Part shown: piece by piece, positions 1-11,371 of the stretch
Layout: each line of letters starts with the position of its first letter
How positions within the stretch are numbered: position 1 is the first letter of the stretch
Assembly: GCF_003020125.1 (NCBI RefSeq)
Contig: NZ_PYFW01000001.1
Coordinates: forward strand, 62,001 to 126,000
Origin: Bradyrhizobium sp. MOS003
Lineage (GTDB): Bacteria > Pseudomonadota > Alphaproteobacteria > Rhizobiales > Xanthobacteraceae
DNA: 64,000 nt
Direction: 5' to 3'
Program-made: the position numbers and the translations under genes
Notes under the pieces: generated by a model
The model's database searches: none
Told to the model about the DNA's origin: nothing
What the model saw: only the letters and a program-made list of their open reading frames with translations

Positions 1-45
1 CACCGCGCGCTGCTCGCTCGGATCGGCATCCTCCGACAGACTCAT
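1..45 (-). CDS. Possible N-terminus of a gene running off the left edge
   Basis: On the minus strand an ATG at 43-45 opens a frame that stays open to the window edge (15 codons, reading MSLSEDADPSEQRAV). A Shine-Dalgarno-like AGGAAG lies 6 nt upstream. The fragment is too short to identify. The start is supported only by the ribosome binding site and the open frame, and it could be chance. Confidence 0.35.
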   Translation of the reverse strand, partial: MSLSEDADPSEQRAV

Positions 46-339
46 GAAGCGCTTCCTCATCGCACGGCATGACCCCGTCCGCGAAGACCGTCCCCGGAAC
101 CGGGATCATGACAGCTGCATGATTGCGCCAACCGGTCAGCGCCGCAAGGGGCTCACTGATTCAACCAATCGAACCGGGTGCGAATCAGTGCACACGCAAT
201 GGTGGAACTCTGTCGCGGCAAACCGTCACGGGATCGTTAGCAGGAATCACAGGATCGCCGCTTTTCCGCCTAGCGACTGCCGCCCTGGATTGCGAAAAGA
301 TTCGTGTGCGTTGACCCGGTCCTTTCGGTTCCGGATTCC

Positions 340-422
340 TCAGCCCCCAGCCCCCCGGGGTCGAACAGGATCGGGTCTGTACGCACAACAAGGAGGGCCA
401 ACGCAAGTTGGTCCTTTTTTGT
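340..422 (+). ncRNA. Candidate small RNA ending at a strong terminator
   Basis: A strong rho-independent terminator at 393-422 has no convincing plus-strand gene upstream. A -35-like TTGACC lies near 311-316, and the stretch 340-360 is C-rich (CAGCCCCCAGCCCCCC), like the anti-Shine-Dalgarno loops of some alphaproteobacterial small RNAs. The 5' end is a guess. An unrecognised short protein gene upstream would explain the terminator equally well. Confidence 0.25.
393..422 (+). terminator. Rho-independent terminator (plus strand)
   Basis: GGGCCAAC-GCAA-GTTGGTCC forms an 8-bp stem (one G-T wobble) with a GNRA tetraloop, followed by six T residues. It points to a plus-strand transcript ending here, although no obvious gene precedes it. 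Confidence 0.75.
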
Positions 423-446
423 TTGTGTCGGGACGTTTCTGTTTCC

Positions 447-513
447 AGTCATCCCGGGGGGCGTAGCGCGAGCTATGGTGCTCCCGCCAAGAGGCGCGGC
501 CCGGAATGACGAC
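447..513. repeat. Palindromic intergenic repeat (GTCATCCCGG type)
   Basis: The stretch opens with GTCATCCCGGGG and closes with GGCCCGGAATGAC, so the ends are inverted copies of each other. This is the form of the short palindromic repeats common between genes in Bradyrhizobium. It lies just past the 3' end of the DUF1223 gene. Confidence 0.6.
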
Positions 514-546
514 AGACTGCTTATTCTGCGACGATCGTTACGCGCG

Positions 547-1338
547 TCAGTGCAGCGACGTGTAGGCAGCGCCGAGCATCGGTCCTGGCCGCTCGCGGCT
601 GCCGTCCTGGACATAGACCACCGCGCCGTCGACGCCGTCACGCGTGAGGTTCTCGATCGGCACCGTCCAGCTTTCCGAACGCCCGGTCCAGTCCCCGACC
701 TTGAGCAAATTGCGCACCACGTTGTGATAGGTGACCTGCTGACCGCGATTCTCGCCGCGGGTGATCTCAATCGGCACCGACTTGGCAATCGAACAGATCC
801 AGACCTCGCCATGCGAGATGGCCGGCTCGTTGCTGGCAGCCACCGACACGTTGATCTGCTTGCCCGCGAGCGACATCGTCACCGGCACGCTCATTACGCC
901 CTTGTCTTTGTCGCTCTTGCCGATCGCGCTCTCGATGCCGGCACGATCGCTGCCGATGACATGGGTGGAGCCGTTGACCACGACTTGCGGCGTGTAAACC
1001 TCGCGGTCGCCGCGCATGCGCGAATAAGCACGCTGCCGTGCAGAGAAGCGCGAATCCGCCAGCGTGTCCTTCCAACCAAGATAGTCCCAATAGTCGATCG
1101 GCATGCTCAGCGCGATGACCGAGGGATCCTTGGAGAGATCGCCGATGATCTTGTCGGCGGGCGGGCAGGAGGAGCAGCCCTGCGAGGTAAACAATTCGAC
1201 GACGGCGCGGGGGTCGGCCTCGGCAGGACGGATGACGGCGACGATCGCACAGATGCCAAGAGCTCCCGACCAGAGCGCACCGGACCACCTTGAGATCACG
1301 TTGCGTGAAACCAGATGAGAAGCCGTCATTGCTGTCAT
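547..1338 (-). CDS. Secreted DUF1223 (thioredoxin-like) protein
   Basis: A 263-residue exported protein of the DUF1223 family. An N-terminal hydrophobic stretch (about residues 18-40) ends at a probable signal peptidase site before ADPRAVVELFTSQGC. The VELFTSQGCSSCPPAD stretch carries a CxxC pair in the position of a thioredoxin-fold active site, so a periplasmic thiol-redox role is likely, but the family has no firmly established substrate. The first ATG was used; a second ATG lies three codons on. Acting close to the cytochrome c maturation genes is only suggestive. It is followed by a palindromic repeat and lies in the same direction as acnA. Confidence 0.85.
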   Translation of the reverse strand: MTAMTASHLVSRNVISRWSGALWSGALGICAIVAVIRPAEADPRAVVELFTSQGCSSCPPADKIIGDLSKDPSVIALSMPIDYWDYLGWKDTLADSRFSARQRAYSRMRGDREVYTPQVVVNGSTHVIGSDRAGIESAIGKSDKDKGVMSVPVTMSLAGKQINVSVAASNEPAISHGEVWICSIAKSVPIEITRGENRGQQVTYHNVVRNLLKVGDWTGRSESWTVPIENLTRDGVDGAVVYVQDGSRERPGPMLGAAYTSLH

Positions 1339-1481
1339 GTCGAACGCCGCACACCTAAGCTCGTGGAAAGGAAAATCTTATCGCCTGATGGTCACCGTAG
1401 TCTTACGGGTACGGCATAACCCTGCCGTCCTGGGCGGAGTTTCCGCTGGACGGGCCCATCCGAAGCATGCCGCAAACGCGT

Positions 1482-1509
1482 GAAGGCGGCCTTGTGATAG
1501 GCCGCCTTC
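1482..1509 (-). terminator. Strong hairpin after acnA
   Basis: GAAGGCGGCCT and AGGCCGCCTTC form an 11-bp perfect stem about 50 bp past the acnA stop codon. It lacks a clear U-tract on the acnA strand, so it may act as a 3'-end stabiliser or an inefficient terminator. Confidence 0.5.
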
Positions 1510-1559
1510 GTTTAACCTTCTACTCACGTCGCAGTGAGCCACCGTTCACAAATTCGCGC

Positions 1560-4280
<2,721 letters not shown>

Positions 4281-4302
4281 GTAGGAATCCCAATTGTTAG
4301 CT

Positions 4303-4318
4303 ATACCCGGCAGGGTAT
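4303..4318. promoter_or_regulatory. Perfect inverted repeat in the acnA leader
   Basis: ATACCC-GGCA-GGGTAT is a perfect 6-bp inverted repeat whose near edge lies about 22 bp upstream of the acnA start codon. It could be a protein-binding operator or an mRNA hairpin near the ribosome binding site. I do not recognise it as a named site. Confidence 0.4.
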
Positions 4319-4393
4319 CTTAACACCGTCAGCGTATCAGGCTGGGCCGCTTGCAGGGGCAGGTTGAGTTGCTGCATCAAGTAGTTCCGGGCT

Positions 4394-4410
4394 TATAGAA
4401 GCTTTCTAAC
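4394..4410. promoter_or_regulatory. Putative Irr iron-control element (ICE box)
   Basis: TATAGAAGCTTTCTAAC matches 12 of the 14 fixed positions of the alphaproteobacterial Irr-binding ICE consensus as I remember it (TTTAGAA-N3-TTCTAAA). It lies between acnA (start 122 bp one way) and ccmA (start about 110 bp the other way). Both encode iron-dependent functions, so Irr control is plausible but inferred. Confidence 0.5.
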
Positions 4411-4519
4411 CGCGCCGCCACAGCCACAATCGTACCGCAGCATTCGCGAGCCAAAAATTCCCATGCGCTACCCCAAGTTTTCCTGAGGCCCGGCTTTGAG
4501 CGGGGTGGACCGAGACAAG

Positions 4520-5122
4520 ATGCGGCTTTCCGGACGCGGGGTCGCCTGCGTGCGCGGCGGCCGCGAGGTGTTTGCCGGGCTCGATTTCGCGGCCGTGGCC
4601 GGCGAAGCGGTGGCGGTGACGGGGCGCAACGGGTCGGGCAAGACCTCGTTGCTGCGGCTGATCGCGGGCCTGCTGGTGCCGGCCGGCGGGACCATTGCGC
4701 TGGAAGGCGGCGATGACGAGCTGACGCTGCCGGAGCAATGTCACTATCTCGGCCACCGCGACGCCCTGAAGCCGGCGCTGAGCGTTGCGGAAAACCTGTC
4801 GTTCTGGGCCGATTTCCTCGGCGGGGAGCGTTTTGACTTCGCCGGGAGCCTCGCCACGGTGGGGCTCGCGCATGCCACCCACCTGCCGGCCGGCTTCCTG
4901 TCGGCCGGCCAGCGCCGCCGGCTGTCGCTGGCCCGCCTTTTGACCGTCCGACGCCCGATCTGGCTGCTGGACGAGCCGACCAACGCGCTCGACGTGACCG
5001 GCCAGGACATGTTCGGCGGTCTGATGCGCGATCACCTATCGCGCGGCGGCCTGATCGTCGCGGCCACCCACGCGCCGCTCGGGATCGAGACGCGGGAGCT
5101 GCGGATCGGGGGAGTGACGTGA
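4520..5122 (+). CDS. ccmA: Heme exporter ATP-binding protein CcmA (CycV)
   Basis: A 200-residue ABC ATPase of the cytochrome c maturation system. It works with CcmB and CcmC to release heme-loaded CcmE at the inner membrane. Walker A is GRNGSGKTS, the signature is [14 protein letters not shown], Walker B is [12 protein letters not shown] and the switch His is in ATHAPLG. The ATG at 4520 gives the 200-residue length I remember for the B. japonicum protein; a TTG at 4496, in frame and preceded by GAGG at 7 nt, would add eight residues. It is first in ccmABCDG, named cycVWZXY in Bradyrhizobium. Confidence 0.95.
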   Translation: MRLSGRGVACVRGGREVFAGLDFAAVAGEAVAVTGRNGSGKTSLLRLIAGLLVPAGGTIALEGGDDELTLPEQCHYLGHRDALKPALSVAENLSFWADFLGGERFDFAGSLATVGLAHATHLPAGFLSAGQRRRLSLARLLTVRRPIWLLDEPTNALDVTGQDMFGGLMRDHLSRGGLIVAATHAPLGIETRELRIGGVT

Positions 5123-5189
5123 GCTACCCTCAGCTTTCCAAGCGCCTGAGCGCGCCATTTTACGCTCCCGTCGTCGTTGGGAGCATCCC

Positions 5190-5858
5190 ATGACCGCCCT
5201 CGCCGCGCTCATCCGCCGGGACGTCCGGATCGCGCTTCGCGTCGGCGGCGGGGCGCTGATCGGCGTGCTGTTCTTCCTGACCGTCGTCGTCCTGATGCCG
5301 TTCGCGGTCGGGCCGGATCTCGCGTTGCTGTCGCGGCTAGGGCCGGCCATCCTCTGGCTCGGTGCGCTGCTCGCGAGCCTGCTCACGCTGGACCGGCTGT
5401 TCATGGCTGACCACGAGGACGGCTCGCTCGACCTGATCACGATGAGCCGGACGCCCCTGGAACTCGCCTGCGCCGCAAAGGCGCTGGCGCATTGGCTGGC
5501 CGCCGGCCTGCCGCTGATTGTCGCAACCCCCGTGCTCGGCCTGCTGCTCAACCTCGACATGGTCGCGACCGGCGCAGTGGCGCTGACGCTGCTGGCCGGC
5601 ACTCCGGCACTGACGTTTACCGGCATGATCGGCGCGGCGCTGGCGGTGACGCTGCACCGCGGCGGGCTGCTGATGGCGGTGCTGGTGCTGCCGCTGTCGA
5701 TTCCCGTGCTGATCTTCGGTGTTGCGGCCTCGCAGGCCGTGATCGTCGGTCCCATGACGTTCGGTGCGCCGTTCTCGATCCTGTGCGCGCTGTCGCTGGT
5801 CAGCCTCGTGATCGGCCCCTTCGCAGCCGCGGCGAGCCTGCGGCATGGACTTGACTGA
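5190..5858 (+). CDS. ccmB: Heme exporter protein CcmB (CycW)
   Basis: A 222-residue integral membrane protein, the permease partner of CcmA in the CcmABCD complex for cytochrome c maturation. About six hydrophobic segments are visible, starting around residues 18-40 (ALIGVLFFLTVVVLMPF). The conserved LDRLFMADHEDGSLDLI segment follows the second one. Length is normal. It starts 67 bp after ccmA and is followed by a 105-bp gap before ccmC. Confidence 0.95.
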   Translation: MTALAALIRRDVRIALRVGGGALIGVLFFLTVVVLMPFAVGPDLALLSRLGPAILWLGALLASLLTLDRLFMADHEDGSLDLITMSRTPLELACAAKALAHWLAAGLPLIVATPVLGLLLNLDMVATGAVALTLLAGTPALTFTGMIGAALAVTLHRGGLLMAVLVLPLSIPVLIFGVAASQAVIVGPMTFGAPFSILCALSLVSLVIGPFAAAASLRHGLD

Positions 5859-5963
5859 AATGGGCTCGACTGAGATGCGCGCGACTGACTTGACCCCGAT
5901 CAACTTTCGCTGCGGGCTTTCGTGCTGATTGCCTGAGCGGCCACCGACGATTATCAGGGTACC

Positions 5964-6755
5964 ATGACACTGATCGACCTCGCCAACCCCACGCGGTTCC
6001 TCGCGCTGACAGCGCGGGTCCTGCCGTGGCTTGCGGCCGCCACCGTCCTCCTGCTCGCGATCGGTCTTTATCAAGCCGCGCTCGCGCCCGACGACTACCA
6101 GCAGGGCGCGACGGTGAAGATCATGTTCATCCACGTGCCCAATGCGTGGCTGTCGATGTTCGTCTGGGGCGTCATGAGCATCGCTTCGCTGGGCACGCTG
6201 GTGTGGCGGCATCCGCTCGCCGACGTCGCCGCCAAGGCCGCAGCGCCGATCGGCGCCGCCTTCACCTTCCTCGCGCTGCTGACGGGCTCACTGTGGGGCC
6301 GGCCGATGTGGGGCACCTATTGGGAGTGGGATGCGCGGCTGACTTCGGTCCTGATCTTGTTCCTGATGTATCTCGGCCTGATGGCGCTGTGGCGCGCGGT
6401 CGACGATCCCTCGCGCGCGGCGCGCGCCGCCGCCGTGCTGACCCTGGTCGGGGCACTCAACCTTCCCATCATCAAGTTCTCGGTCGATTGGTGGAACACG
6501 CTGCACCAGCCGGCCTCGGTGATGCGCATGGGCGGCTCCGCTCTCGACAAATCGTTCCTGATTCCGCTGCTGGTGATGGCGATCGCATTCACGCTGCTGT
6601 TCGTCACGCTGCATCTGGCCGCGATGCGCAACGAAATCCTGCGTCGCCGCGTCCGCTCGCTGCAGATGATGCAGGCGAGCCGCGTGGCGTTCTCGAGCGA
6701 AATAGGCCCCGGCGCGCGCGGACAAAATGCGTCGAACGAAGTTGGGGCCGCCTGA
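5964..6755 (+). CDS. ccmC: Heme-handling membrane protein CcmC (CycZ)
   Basis: A 263-residue six-TM protein of the heme-handling family. It loads heme onto the chaperone CcmE at the periplasmic face. The diagnostic tryptophan-rich motif [17 protein letters not shown] is present, as are the flanking His residues in [10 protein letters not shown] and [10 protein letters not shown] that serve as external heme ligands in the family. The length equals the orf263 I remember from the B. japonicum cyc locus. It starts at ATG 5964 and ends 2 bp before ccmD. Confidence 0.96.
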   Translation: MTLIDLANPTRFLALTARVLPWLAAATVLLLAIGLYQAALAPDDYQQGATVKIMFIHVPNAWLSMFVWGVMSIASLGTLVWRHPLADVAAKAAAPIGAAFTFLALLTGSLWGRPMWGTYWEWDARLTSVLILFLMYLGLMALWRAVDDPSRAARAAAVLTLVGALNLPIIKFSVDWWNTLHQPASVMRMGGSALDKSFLIPLLVMAIAFTLLFVTLHLAAMRNEILRRRVRSLQMMQASRVAFSSEIGPGARGQNASNEVGAA

Positions 6756-6757
6756 TC

Positions 6758-6937
6758 ATGTCGCTCGGTCCCTATGCATCCTTCATCGTGACGTCCTATG
6801 CCGCGGCGGCCGTCGTGGTCGCGATCCTGATCGGCTGGATCGTGCTCGACTATCGCAACCAGACGCAGCGTCTGCGCGAGTTGGAGGAGCGCGGCATCAC
6901 CCGCCGCTCCGGACGCAGCGCGATGGACGCGTCATGA
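6758..6937 (+). CDS. ccmD: Heme exporter protein CcmD (CycX)
   Basis: A 59-residue small membrane protein hidden inside a longer open frame. The start is ATG 6758 ([18 protein letters not shown]), 2 bp after the ccmC stop. There is one transmembrane helix (about residues 9-31) followed by a basic amphipathic tail ([16 protein letters not shown]), which is the standard CcmD layout. In the family it stabilises CcmC-CcmE and allows release of holo-CcmE. Its stop overlaps the ccmG start as ATGA. Confidence 0.92.
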   Translation: MSLGPYASFIVTSYAAAAVVVAILIGWIVLDYRNQTQRLRELEERGITRRSGRSAMDAS

Positions 6938-7530
6938 GCGAACAATCGACTTCCGCACCGCCGCAGCGCCGCACCCTCCTGATGGTGCTGCCGCTGATCG
7001 CCTTCATCGGCTTGGCGCTGCTGTTCTGGTTCCGGCTCGGCAGCGGCGATCCCTCGCGAATTCCGTCTGCGCTGATCGGTCGTCCGGCGCCGCAGACGGC
7101 GCTGCCGCCGCTCGAGGGATTGCAGATCGACAACGCGCAGGTGCCGGGCCTCGATCCCGCCGCGTTCAAGGGCAAGGTCAGCCTGGTCAATGTCTGGGCG
7201 TCCTGGTGCGTGCCGTGCCACGACGAGGCGCCGCTGTTGACCGAGCTCGCCAAGGACAAGCGCTTCCAGCTGGTCGGCATCAATTACAAGGACGCGTCCG
7301 ACAATGCGCGCCGCTTCCTCGGGCGCTACGGCAACCCGTTCGGCCGCGTCGGCGTGGATGCCAACGGCCGCGCCTCGATCGAATGGGGGGTCTACGGCGT
7401 GCCCGAAACCTTCGTCGTGGGACGCGAGGGCACCATCGTCTACAAGCTGGTCGGCCCGATCACGCCGGACAATCTGCGGACGGTGCTGTTGCCGCAGATG
7501 GAGAAGGCGCTGAAGGGGACGGGGTCTTAG
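6934..7530 (+). CDS. ccmG: Thiol:disulfide interchange protein CcmG/DsbE (CycY)
   Basis: A 198-residue membrane-anchored periplasmic thioredoxin that reduces the CxxCH cysteines of apocytochrome c. One N-terminal anchor helix (about residues 14-33) is followed by a thioredoxin fold with the active site [13 protein letters not shown] and the cis-Pro loop YGVPETFVV. The ATG at 6934 overlaps the ccmD stop (ATGA), implying translational coupling. It is the last gene of the operon. Downstream is a two-hairpin repeat shared with the convergent yciB gene. Confidence 0.95.
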   Translation: MSEQSTSAPPQRRTLLMVLPLIAFIGLALLFWFRLGSGDPSRIPSALIGRPAPQTALPPLEGLQIDNAQVPGLDPAAFKGKVSLVNVWASWCVPCHDEAPLLTELAKDKRFQLVGINYKDASDNARRFLGRYGNPFGRVGVDANGRASIEWGVYGVPETFVVGREGTIVYKLVGPITPDNLRTVLLPQMEKALKGTGS

Positions 7531-7534
7531 CACC

Positions 7535-7676
7535 GCTCTCGTGCCCCGGACGCAGCGCAGCACAAAGTGGTGCGCTGCAGAGCCGGGGCCCATACCACAT
7601 GGCGTGGCTTCGGAGAGAGCCTGGGTCCCGGCGCTGCGCAGCAGCGCTACGCGCTGCAGCGCGTCCGGGACACGAG
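7535..7676. repeat. Two-hairpin palindromic repeat, family A copy 1 (inverted)
   Basis: The outer ends are CTCTCGTGCCCCGGACGC and GCGTCCGGGACACGAG. Two GC-rich hairpins are joined by a variable linker. It has the same architecture as 15234-15378 and 26571-26694 but in the opposite orientation. It sits between the convergent ccmG and yciB genes. Confidence 0.8.
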
Positions 7677-7680
7677 GCTC

Positions 7681-8283
7681 TCACCCCTTCCGCACATCCC
7701 CCGCCTCGGCCTCGCTCGCCTCCAGCGATGCCGGCTCGAGGTGGTAGCGCTTGGTCAGCGGCATCTGGGCGATGGCGAAGATCATCGTGATCGGGGTCAC
7801 GCCGAACACCTTGAAATTCACCCAGAAGTCCGTGCTCTGGGTGCGCCAGACGATCTCGTTCAGCACCGCCATGGCGGCGAAGAACAGCGCCCAGCGCAGC
7901 GTCAGGATGCGCCAGCCCAGCGGCGTCAGATTGAACATCTGGTCGAACATGACGGCGATGAAGGAGCGCCCGAACAGCAGCCCGCCGCCGAGGATCGCGG
8001 CGAACAGGCCGTAGATGATGGTCGGCTTGAGCTTGATGAAGGTCTCGTCGTGCAGCACCAGCGTCAGCGTGCCGAACACCAGCACGATCACGCCTGTGAC
8101 AATCGCCATGATCGGGATGTGACGCGTCACCACATAGGAGGCGATCATCGCCGCCACGATCGCGACCATGAAGGCGCCGGTGGCGGCAAACAGATTGAAC
8201 TTCGCATTCACGAAGAAGAACACGAGCAGCGGACCGAGCTCGGTCGCGAGCTTGAACAGCGGATGCGGCTGGGTCTTGTCCAT
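7681..8283 (-). CDS. yciB: Septation protein A / YciB (IspZ) membrane protein
   Basis: A 200-residue polytopic inner-membrane protein of the YciB/IspZ family, linked in enterobacteria to cell division and envelope integrity. Family features include [22 protein letters not shown] near the start, the [17 protein letters not shown] stretch, and [20 protein letters not shown] near residue 150. About five hydrophobic segments are seen. It lies 2 bp after ftsY on the same strand, so the two are almost certainly co-transcribed, as in other Rhizobiales. Confidence 0.93.
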   Translation of the reverse strand: MDKTQPHPLFKLATELGPLLVFFFVNAKFNLFAATGAFMVAIVAAMIASYVVTRHIPIMAIVTGVIVLVFGTLTLVLHDETFIKLKPTIIYGLFAAILGGGLLFGRSFIAVMFDQMFNLTPLGWRILTLRWALFFAAMAVLNEIVWRTQSTDFWVNFKVFGVTPITMIFAIAQMPLTKRYHLEPASLEASEAEAGDVRKG

Positions 8284-8285
8284 TC

Positions 8286-9233
8286 TCAGCTTTCGATTCC
8301 GGCGATGGCGCGGGCGAAGTCGCGCGCGGTGAACGGCGCAAGATCGTCGACACCCTCGCCGACGCCGATGAAGTGCACCGGCAGTTTGAATTTTTCCGCG
8401 AGCGCGACCAGAATGCCGCCGCGCGCGGTGCCGTCGAGTTTCGTCATCACGAGGCCGGTCACCCCTGCCGTGCGATGGAACGCCTCGACCTGCGACAGCG
8501 CATTCTGGCCGACGGTGGCGTCCAGCACCAGCAGCACGGCATGCGGCGCAGTGTCATCCACCTTGCGGATCACACGCACCACCTTTTCGAGCTCGTTCAT
8601 CAGCTCGGCCTTGTTCTGCAGGCGGCCGGCAGTGTCGATCAACAGCACGTCGATGGCCTGCTCCTTCGCCGCCGTCAGCGCGTTGAAGGCAAGGCTCGCC
8701 GAATCAGAGCCCTGCGCGCCCGCGATCACGGGCGTCTTGGTGCGTTCACCCCAGACCTTGAGCTGCTCGATGGCCGCGGCGCGAAACGTGTCGCCGGCGG
8801 CGAGCATCACCTTGCGGCCTTCGGAGGCGAATTTCTGCGAGAGTTTCCCGATGGTGGTGGTCTTGCCGGAGCCATTGACGCCGACCACCAGGATCACGAA
8901 CGGTTTCTTGCCGGCATCGATCACGAGCGGCTTCGCCACCGCCGTCAGCACCTTCTCGACCTCGGTGGCGACGACGTCCTTGACCTCGTCCGCCGAGATC
9001 GCTTTGTCATAGCGGCCGGTGCCGACGGCTTCCGCGATCCGGACCGCGACTGACGTGCCGAGGTCGGCACGCAGCAGCACGTCCTCGATGTCGTCGAGCA
9101 TGGCGCGGTCGAGCTTGCGCTTGGTGACAAGGTCGGCGACCGCGGTCCCGAGCGAGGACGAGGTGCGCTTTAGCCCGTCGGACAGGCGGCGCCACCAGCT
9201 CAGCTTGGGGGGATCTGACGTGGTATCGTTCAT
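8286..9233 (-). CDS. ftsY: Signal recognition particle receptor FtsY
   Basis: A 315-residue SRP receptor GTPase. It docks ribosome-nascent chain-SRP complexes at the membrane. The N domain (about 1-100) is followed by a G domain with P-loop [10 protein letters not shown] (118-127), [10 protein letters not shown], the DTAGRLQNK switch and [10 protein letters not shown]. The acidic A domain of enterobacterial FtsY is absent, which is usual for alphaproteobacteria. It shares its direction with yciB downstream and is divergent from the pseudouridine synthase. Its partner Ffh lies at 16.8 kb. Confidence 0.97.
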   Translation of the reverse strand: MNDTTSDPPKLSWWRRLSDGLKRTSSSLGTAVADLVTKRKLDRAMLDDIEDVLLRADLGTSVAVRIAEAVGTGRYDKAISADEVKDVVATEVEKVLTAVAKPLVIDAGKKPFVILVVGVNGSGKTTTIGKLSQKFASEGRKVMLAAGDTFRAAAIEQLKVWGERTKTPVIAGAQGSDSASLAFNALTAAKEQAIDVLLIDTAGRLQNKAELMNELEKVVRVIRKVDDTAPHAVLLVLDATVGQNALSQVEAFHRTAGVTGLVMTKLDGTARGGILVALAEKFKLPVHFIGVGEGVDDLAPFTARDFARAIAGIES

Positions 9234-9293
9234 GATGGCGGTGTGTTAGCCGTTCCGGCTCCCAAACGAAAGTCTTGACCGAAAGTCCTGCGA

Positions 9294-9995
9294 TTGCTCG
9301 ATGTTCCCCAATTGACCGCCGATGAAATCCTGGCGCGCGTGCTTCATCGCGACGGGCTGATGCTGATCATCGACAAGCCGGCCGGGCTTCCCGTGCATCG
9401 TGGCCCCAAGGGCGGCGCCAATCTGGAGGCCTCGTTCGACGCGCTCTGTTTCGGCCTGCCGCGGCCGCCGGTGCTGGCTCACCGCTTGGACAAGGACACC
9501 TCCGGCTGCCTCGTGCTCGGCCGCCACCGCAAGGCAACGGCCTCGCTCGGCCTCCTGTTCAAGCACGGCAAGATCGGCAAGACCTATTGGACCGTGGTCG
9601 AGGGCGGCCCTGCCGAGGACGAGGGCACCATCGACATGCCGCTCGGCCGGCTCAACGCCGAACGCGGCTGGTGGCAGAAGCCTGATCCCGAGGGTCAGAA
9701 GGCGATCACCAACTGGAAAGTGATAGGCCGGGGCGACGGCTTCACCTGGCTCGCCATGGAACCGGTGACCGGTCGGACCCATCAATTGCGGGTGCATTCG
9801 TCGGCGACCGGCTGGCCGATCTTCGGCGATAACATCTACGGCAACGGCCCGCGCTTCGGCGAGCCGAAGCTGCACCTGCATTCCCGCGAGATCGTGGTGC
9901 CGATCTCCCGGAACAAGGAGCCGGTCCGGGTGGTGGCGCCGGCCCCGCCGCATATGTACGAGAAGCTCCGCGCCTGCGGGTGGAATGGGGAGTAA
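9294..9995 (+). CDS. RluA-family RNA pseudouridine synthase
   Basis: A 233-residue pseudouridine synthase. The catalytic motif HRLDKDTSG places the nucleophile at Asp66, and GRTHQLRVH near residue 160 is the conserved RNA-binding/uridine loop. No S4 domain is present, so this is a compact member of the RluA class. The exact uridine target (23S rRNA or tRNA) cannot be read from sequence. The start is TTG 9294; no ATG fits the family N-terminus better. It is divergent from ftsY and followed by a palindromic repeat. Confidence 0.9.
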   Translation: MLDVPQLTADEILARVLHRDGLMLIIDKPAGLPVHRGPKGGANLEASFDALCFGLPRPPVLAHRLDKDTSGCLVLGRHRKATASLGLLFKHGKIGKTYWTVVEGGPAEDEGTIDMPLGRLNAERGWWQKPDPEGQKAITNWKVIGRGDGFTWLAMEPVTGRTHQLRVHSSATGWPIFGDNIYGNGPRFGEPKLHLHSREIVVPISRNKEPVRVVAPAPPHMYEKLRACGWNGE

Positions 9996-10002
9996 TATCG
10001 GA

Positions 10003-10109
10003 CCCTCATGGTGAGGAGGCGCGCCAGCGCCGTCTCGACCATGAAAGGCCCGTATCTCGCCCGCGGCCATCCTTCGAGACGCCCGCTACGCGGGCTCTCA
10101 GGATGAGGT
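10003..10109. repeat. Palindromic repeat (CCCTCATGGTGAGG type)
   Basis: It begins CCCTCATGGTGAGGAGGC and ends with CTCTCAGGATGAGG, with CGAGACGCCCGCTACGCGGGCT between. This is a mosaic element seen widely in Bradyrhizobium and Rhodopseudomonas intergenic DNA, to my knowledge. Single copy in this window. Confidence 0.7.
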
Positions 10110-10219
10110 TCAGTACTCTCCGCCCGCCCATGCTTTACGAAACGTTCAGTGCTCGTCCCTCATGATAGCGGTTGCTTAGAACAAGCTTCCGTCAATCTGC
10201 TCAGGACGAGCTGCGCGTC

Positions 10220-11329
10220 ATGTCCACGGCCGGGCTATCGATCATCGACGAAGTCGAATCCGCGATTCGGCTCGGCTCGGCGGAAAAGGGCCTGGAAACG
10301 GCCCGGCGCGTCACCGACCTGTTCCTCTCCTCCGCCGGCAGTTTTGACGATGAGCAGATCGCGCTGTTCGACGACGTGCTCGAGCGCCTGATCGGCACGA
10401 TCGAGCTGCGGGCACTTGCCGACATGGACGCACGCATTGCGCTCGCCGAGATCAGCGCGCAGCTTGCGCCGATCGCCCAGGCGCCGCCCTCCGTGATCCG
10501 CCGCCTCGCCAGCAACGACGAGATCCGCATCGCAGGTCCCGTGCTGCAGGAATCTGCCCGCCTCGACGACGGCGAGCTGGTGAAGATCGCCTCCGGCAAG
10601 GGCGAGCCGCATCTGCTCGCGGTCGCCGGCCGCTGGTGGTTGAAGGAGATCGTCACCGACGCACTTCTGGCACGCCGCTATCCCAGCGTCAGCCGCCGGC
10701 TCGCCGCAAATCCCGGCGCGCGCGTCTCCGGAAACGGATTCGCAGCCATGGTCGGGCAGGCCGAGGCGGATCCCGAACTTGCCGTCAGCGTCGGCGTCCG
10801 CGTCGACCTGCCGTCGGAATTGCGCCGCCGGTTACTGCGCTCGGCCAGCGATGCCGTGCGCGCCCGCCTGCTGTCGCGCGCGCCGCCGCATCTGTTCGAG
10901 GAAATCCAGAGCGCGATCGCGGCCGTCACCGTCGGTGTCGATCGCGAGATGTCGGGTGTCCGCGATTTCGAAGGTGCCAAACGCGCGGTTGCAATGCTCA
11001 AGGCGACCGGCCAGCTCGATGAGGCGACGCTGCTCGGTTTCGCCACGCAGCGGCGCTATGAGGAAACCGCAGCGGCGCTGGCCGCGCTGTCCGGATCGAC
11101 CGTCGAGGTGATTCGCCCGCTGATGCAGAGCCTGCGCGACGACGGCCTCCTGGTGCCGTGCAAGGCGGCGCAGCTCAGCTGGGAAACCACCACCGCTGTG
11201 CTCCAATGCCGGTTTGCGACGGGTGCGATGAAGCCGGCGGACCTTGCAAGAGCGCAGGGAAATTACGCACGGATGACGGCGGAGAATGCCAGGCGGACGC
11301 TGCGGTTCTGGCAGGTCAGGGCGTCGTAG
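10220..11329 (+). CDS. DUF2336 domain protein
   Basis: A 369-residue soluble, helical protein of the DUF2336 family, which is common in alphaproteobacteria and has no known biochemical function. It has the family's alternation of short helices (for example ALADMDARIALAEISAQLAP, followed by VIRRLASNDEIRIAGPVL), resembling a HEAT-like solenoid. No catalytic motif or membrane segment is visible. ATG 10220 was chosen because the following MSTAGLSIIDEVE begins the conserved part; an upstream TTG at 10172 would add 16 unconvincing residues. It is convergent with mtaB. Confidence 0.85.
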   Translation: MSTAGLSIIDEVESAIRLGSAEKGLETARRVTDLFLSSAGSFDDEQIALFDDVLERLIGTIELRALADMDARIALAEISAQLAPIAQAPPSVIRRLASNDEIRIAGPVLQESARLDDGELVKIASGKGEPHLLAVAGRWWLKEIVTDALLARRYPSVSRRLAANPGARVSGNGFAAMVGQAEADPELAVSVGVRVDLPSELRRRLLRSASDAVRARLLSRAPPHLFEEIQSAIAAVTVGVDREMSGVRDFEGAKRAVAMLKATGQLDEATLLGFATQRRYEETAAALAALSGSTVEVIRPLMQSLRDDGLLVPCKAAQLSWETTTAVLQCRFATGAMKPADLARAQGNYARMTAENARRTLRFWQVRAS

Positions 11330-11371
11330 CTTCTTGCCCTTTCTCGCAAGGGGAGAAGGAAGAGCCGCGAT

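Noticed and set aside
7567..9012. 481-codon plus-strand frame
   Set aside because: Starts in a repeat and runs antisense to yciB and ftsY; no domain.
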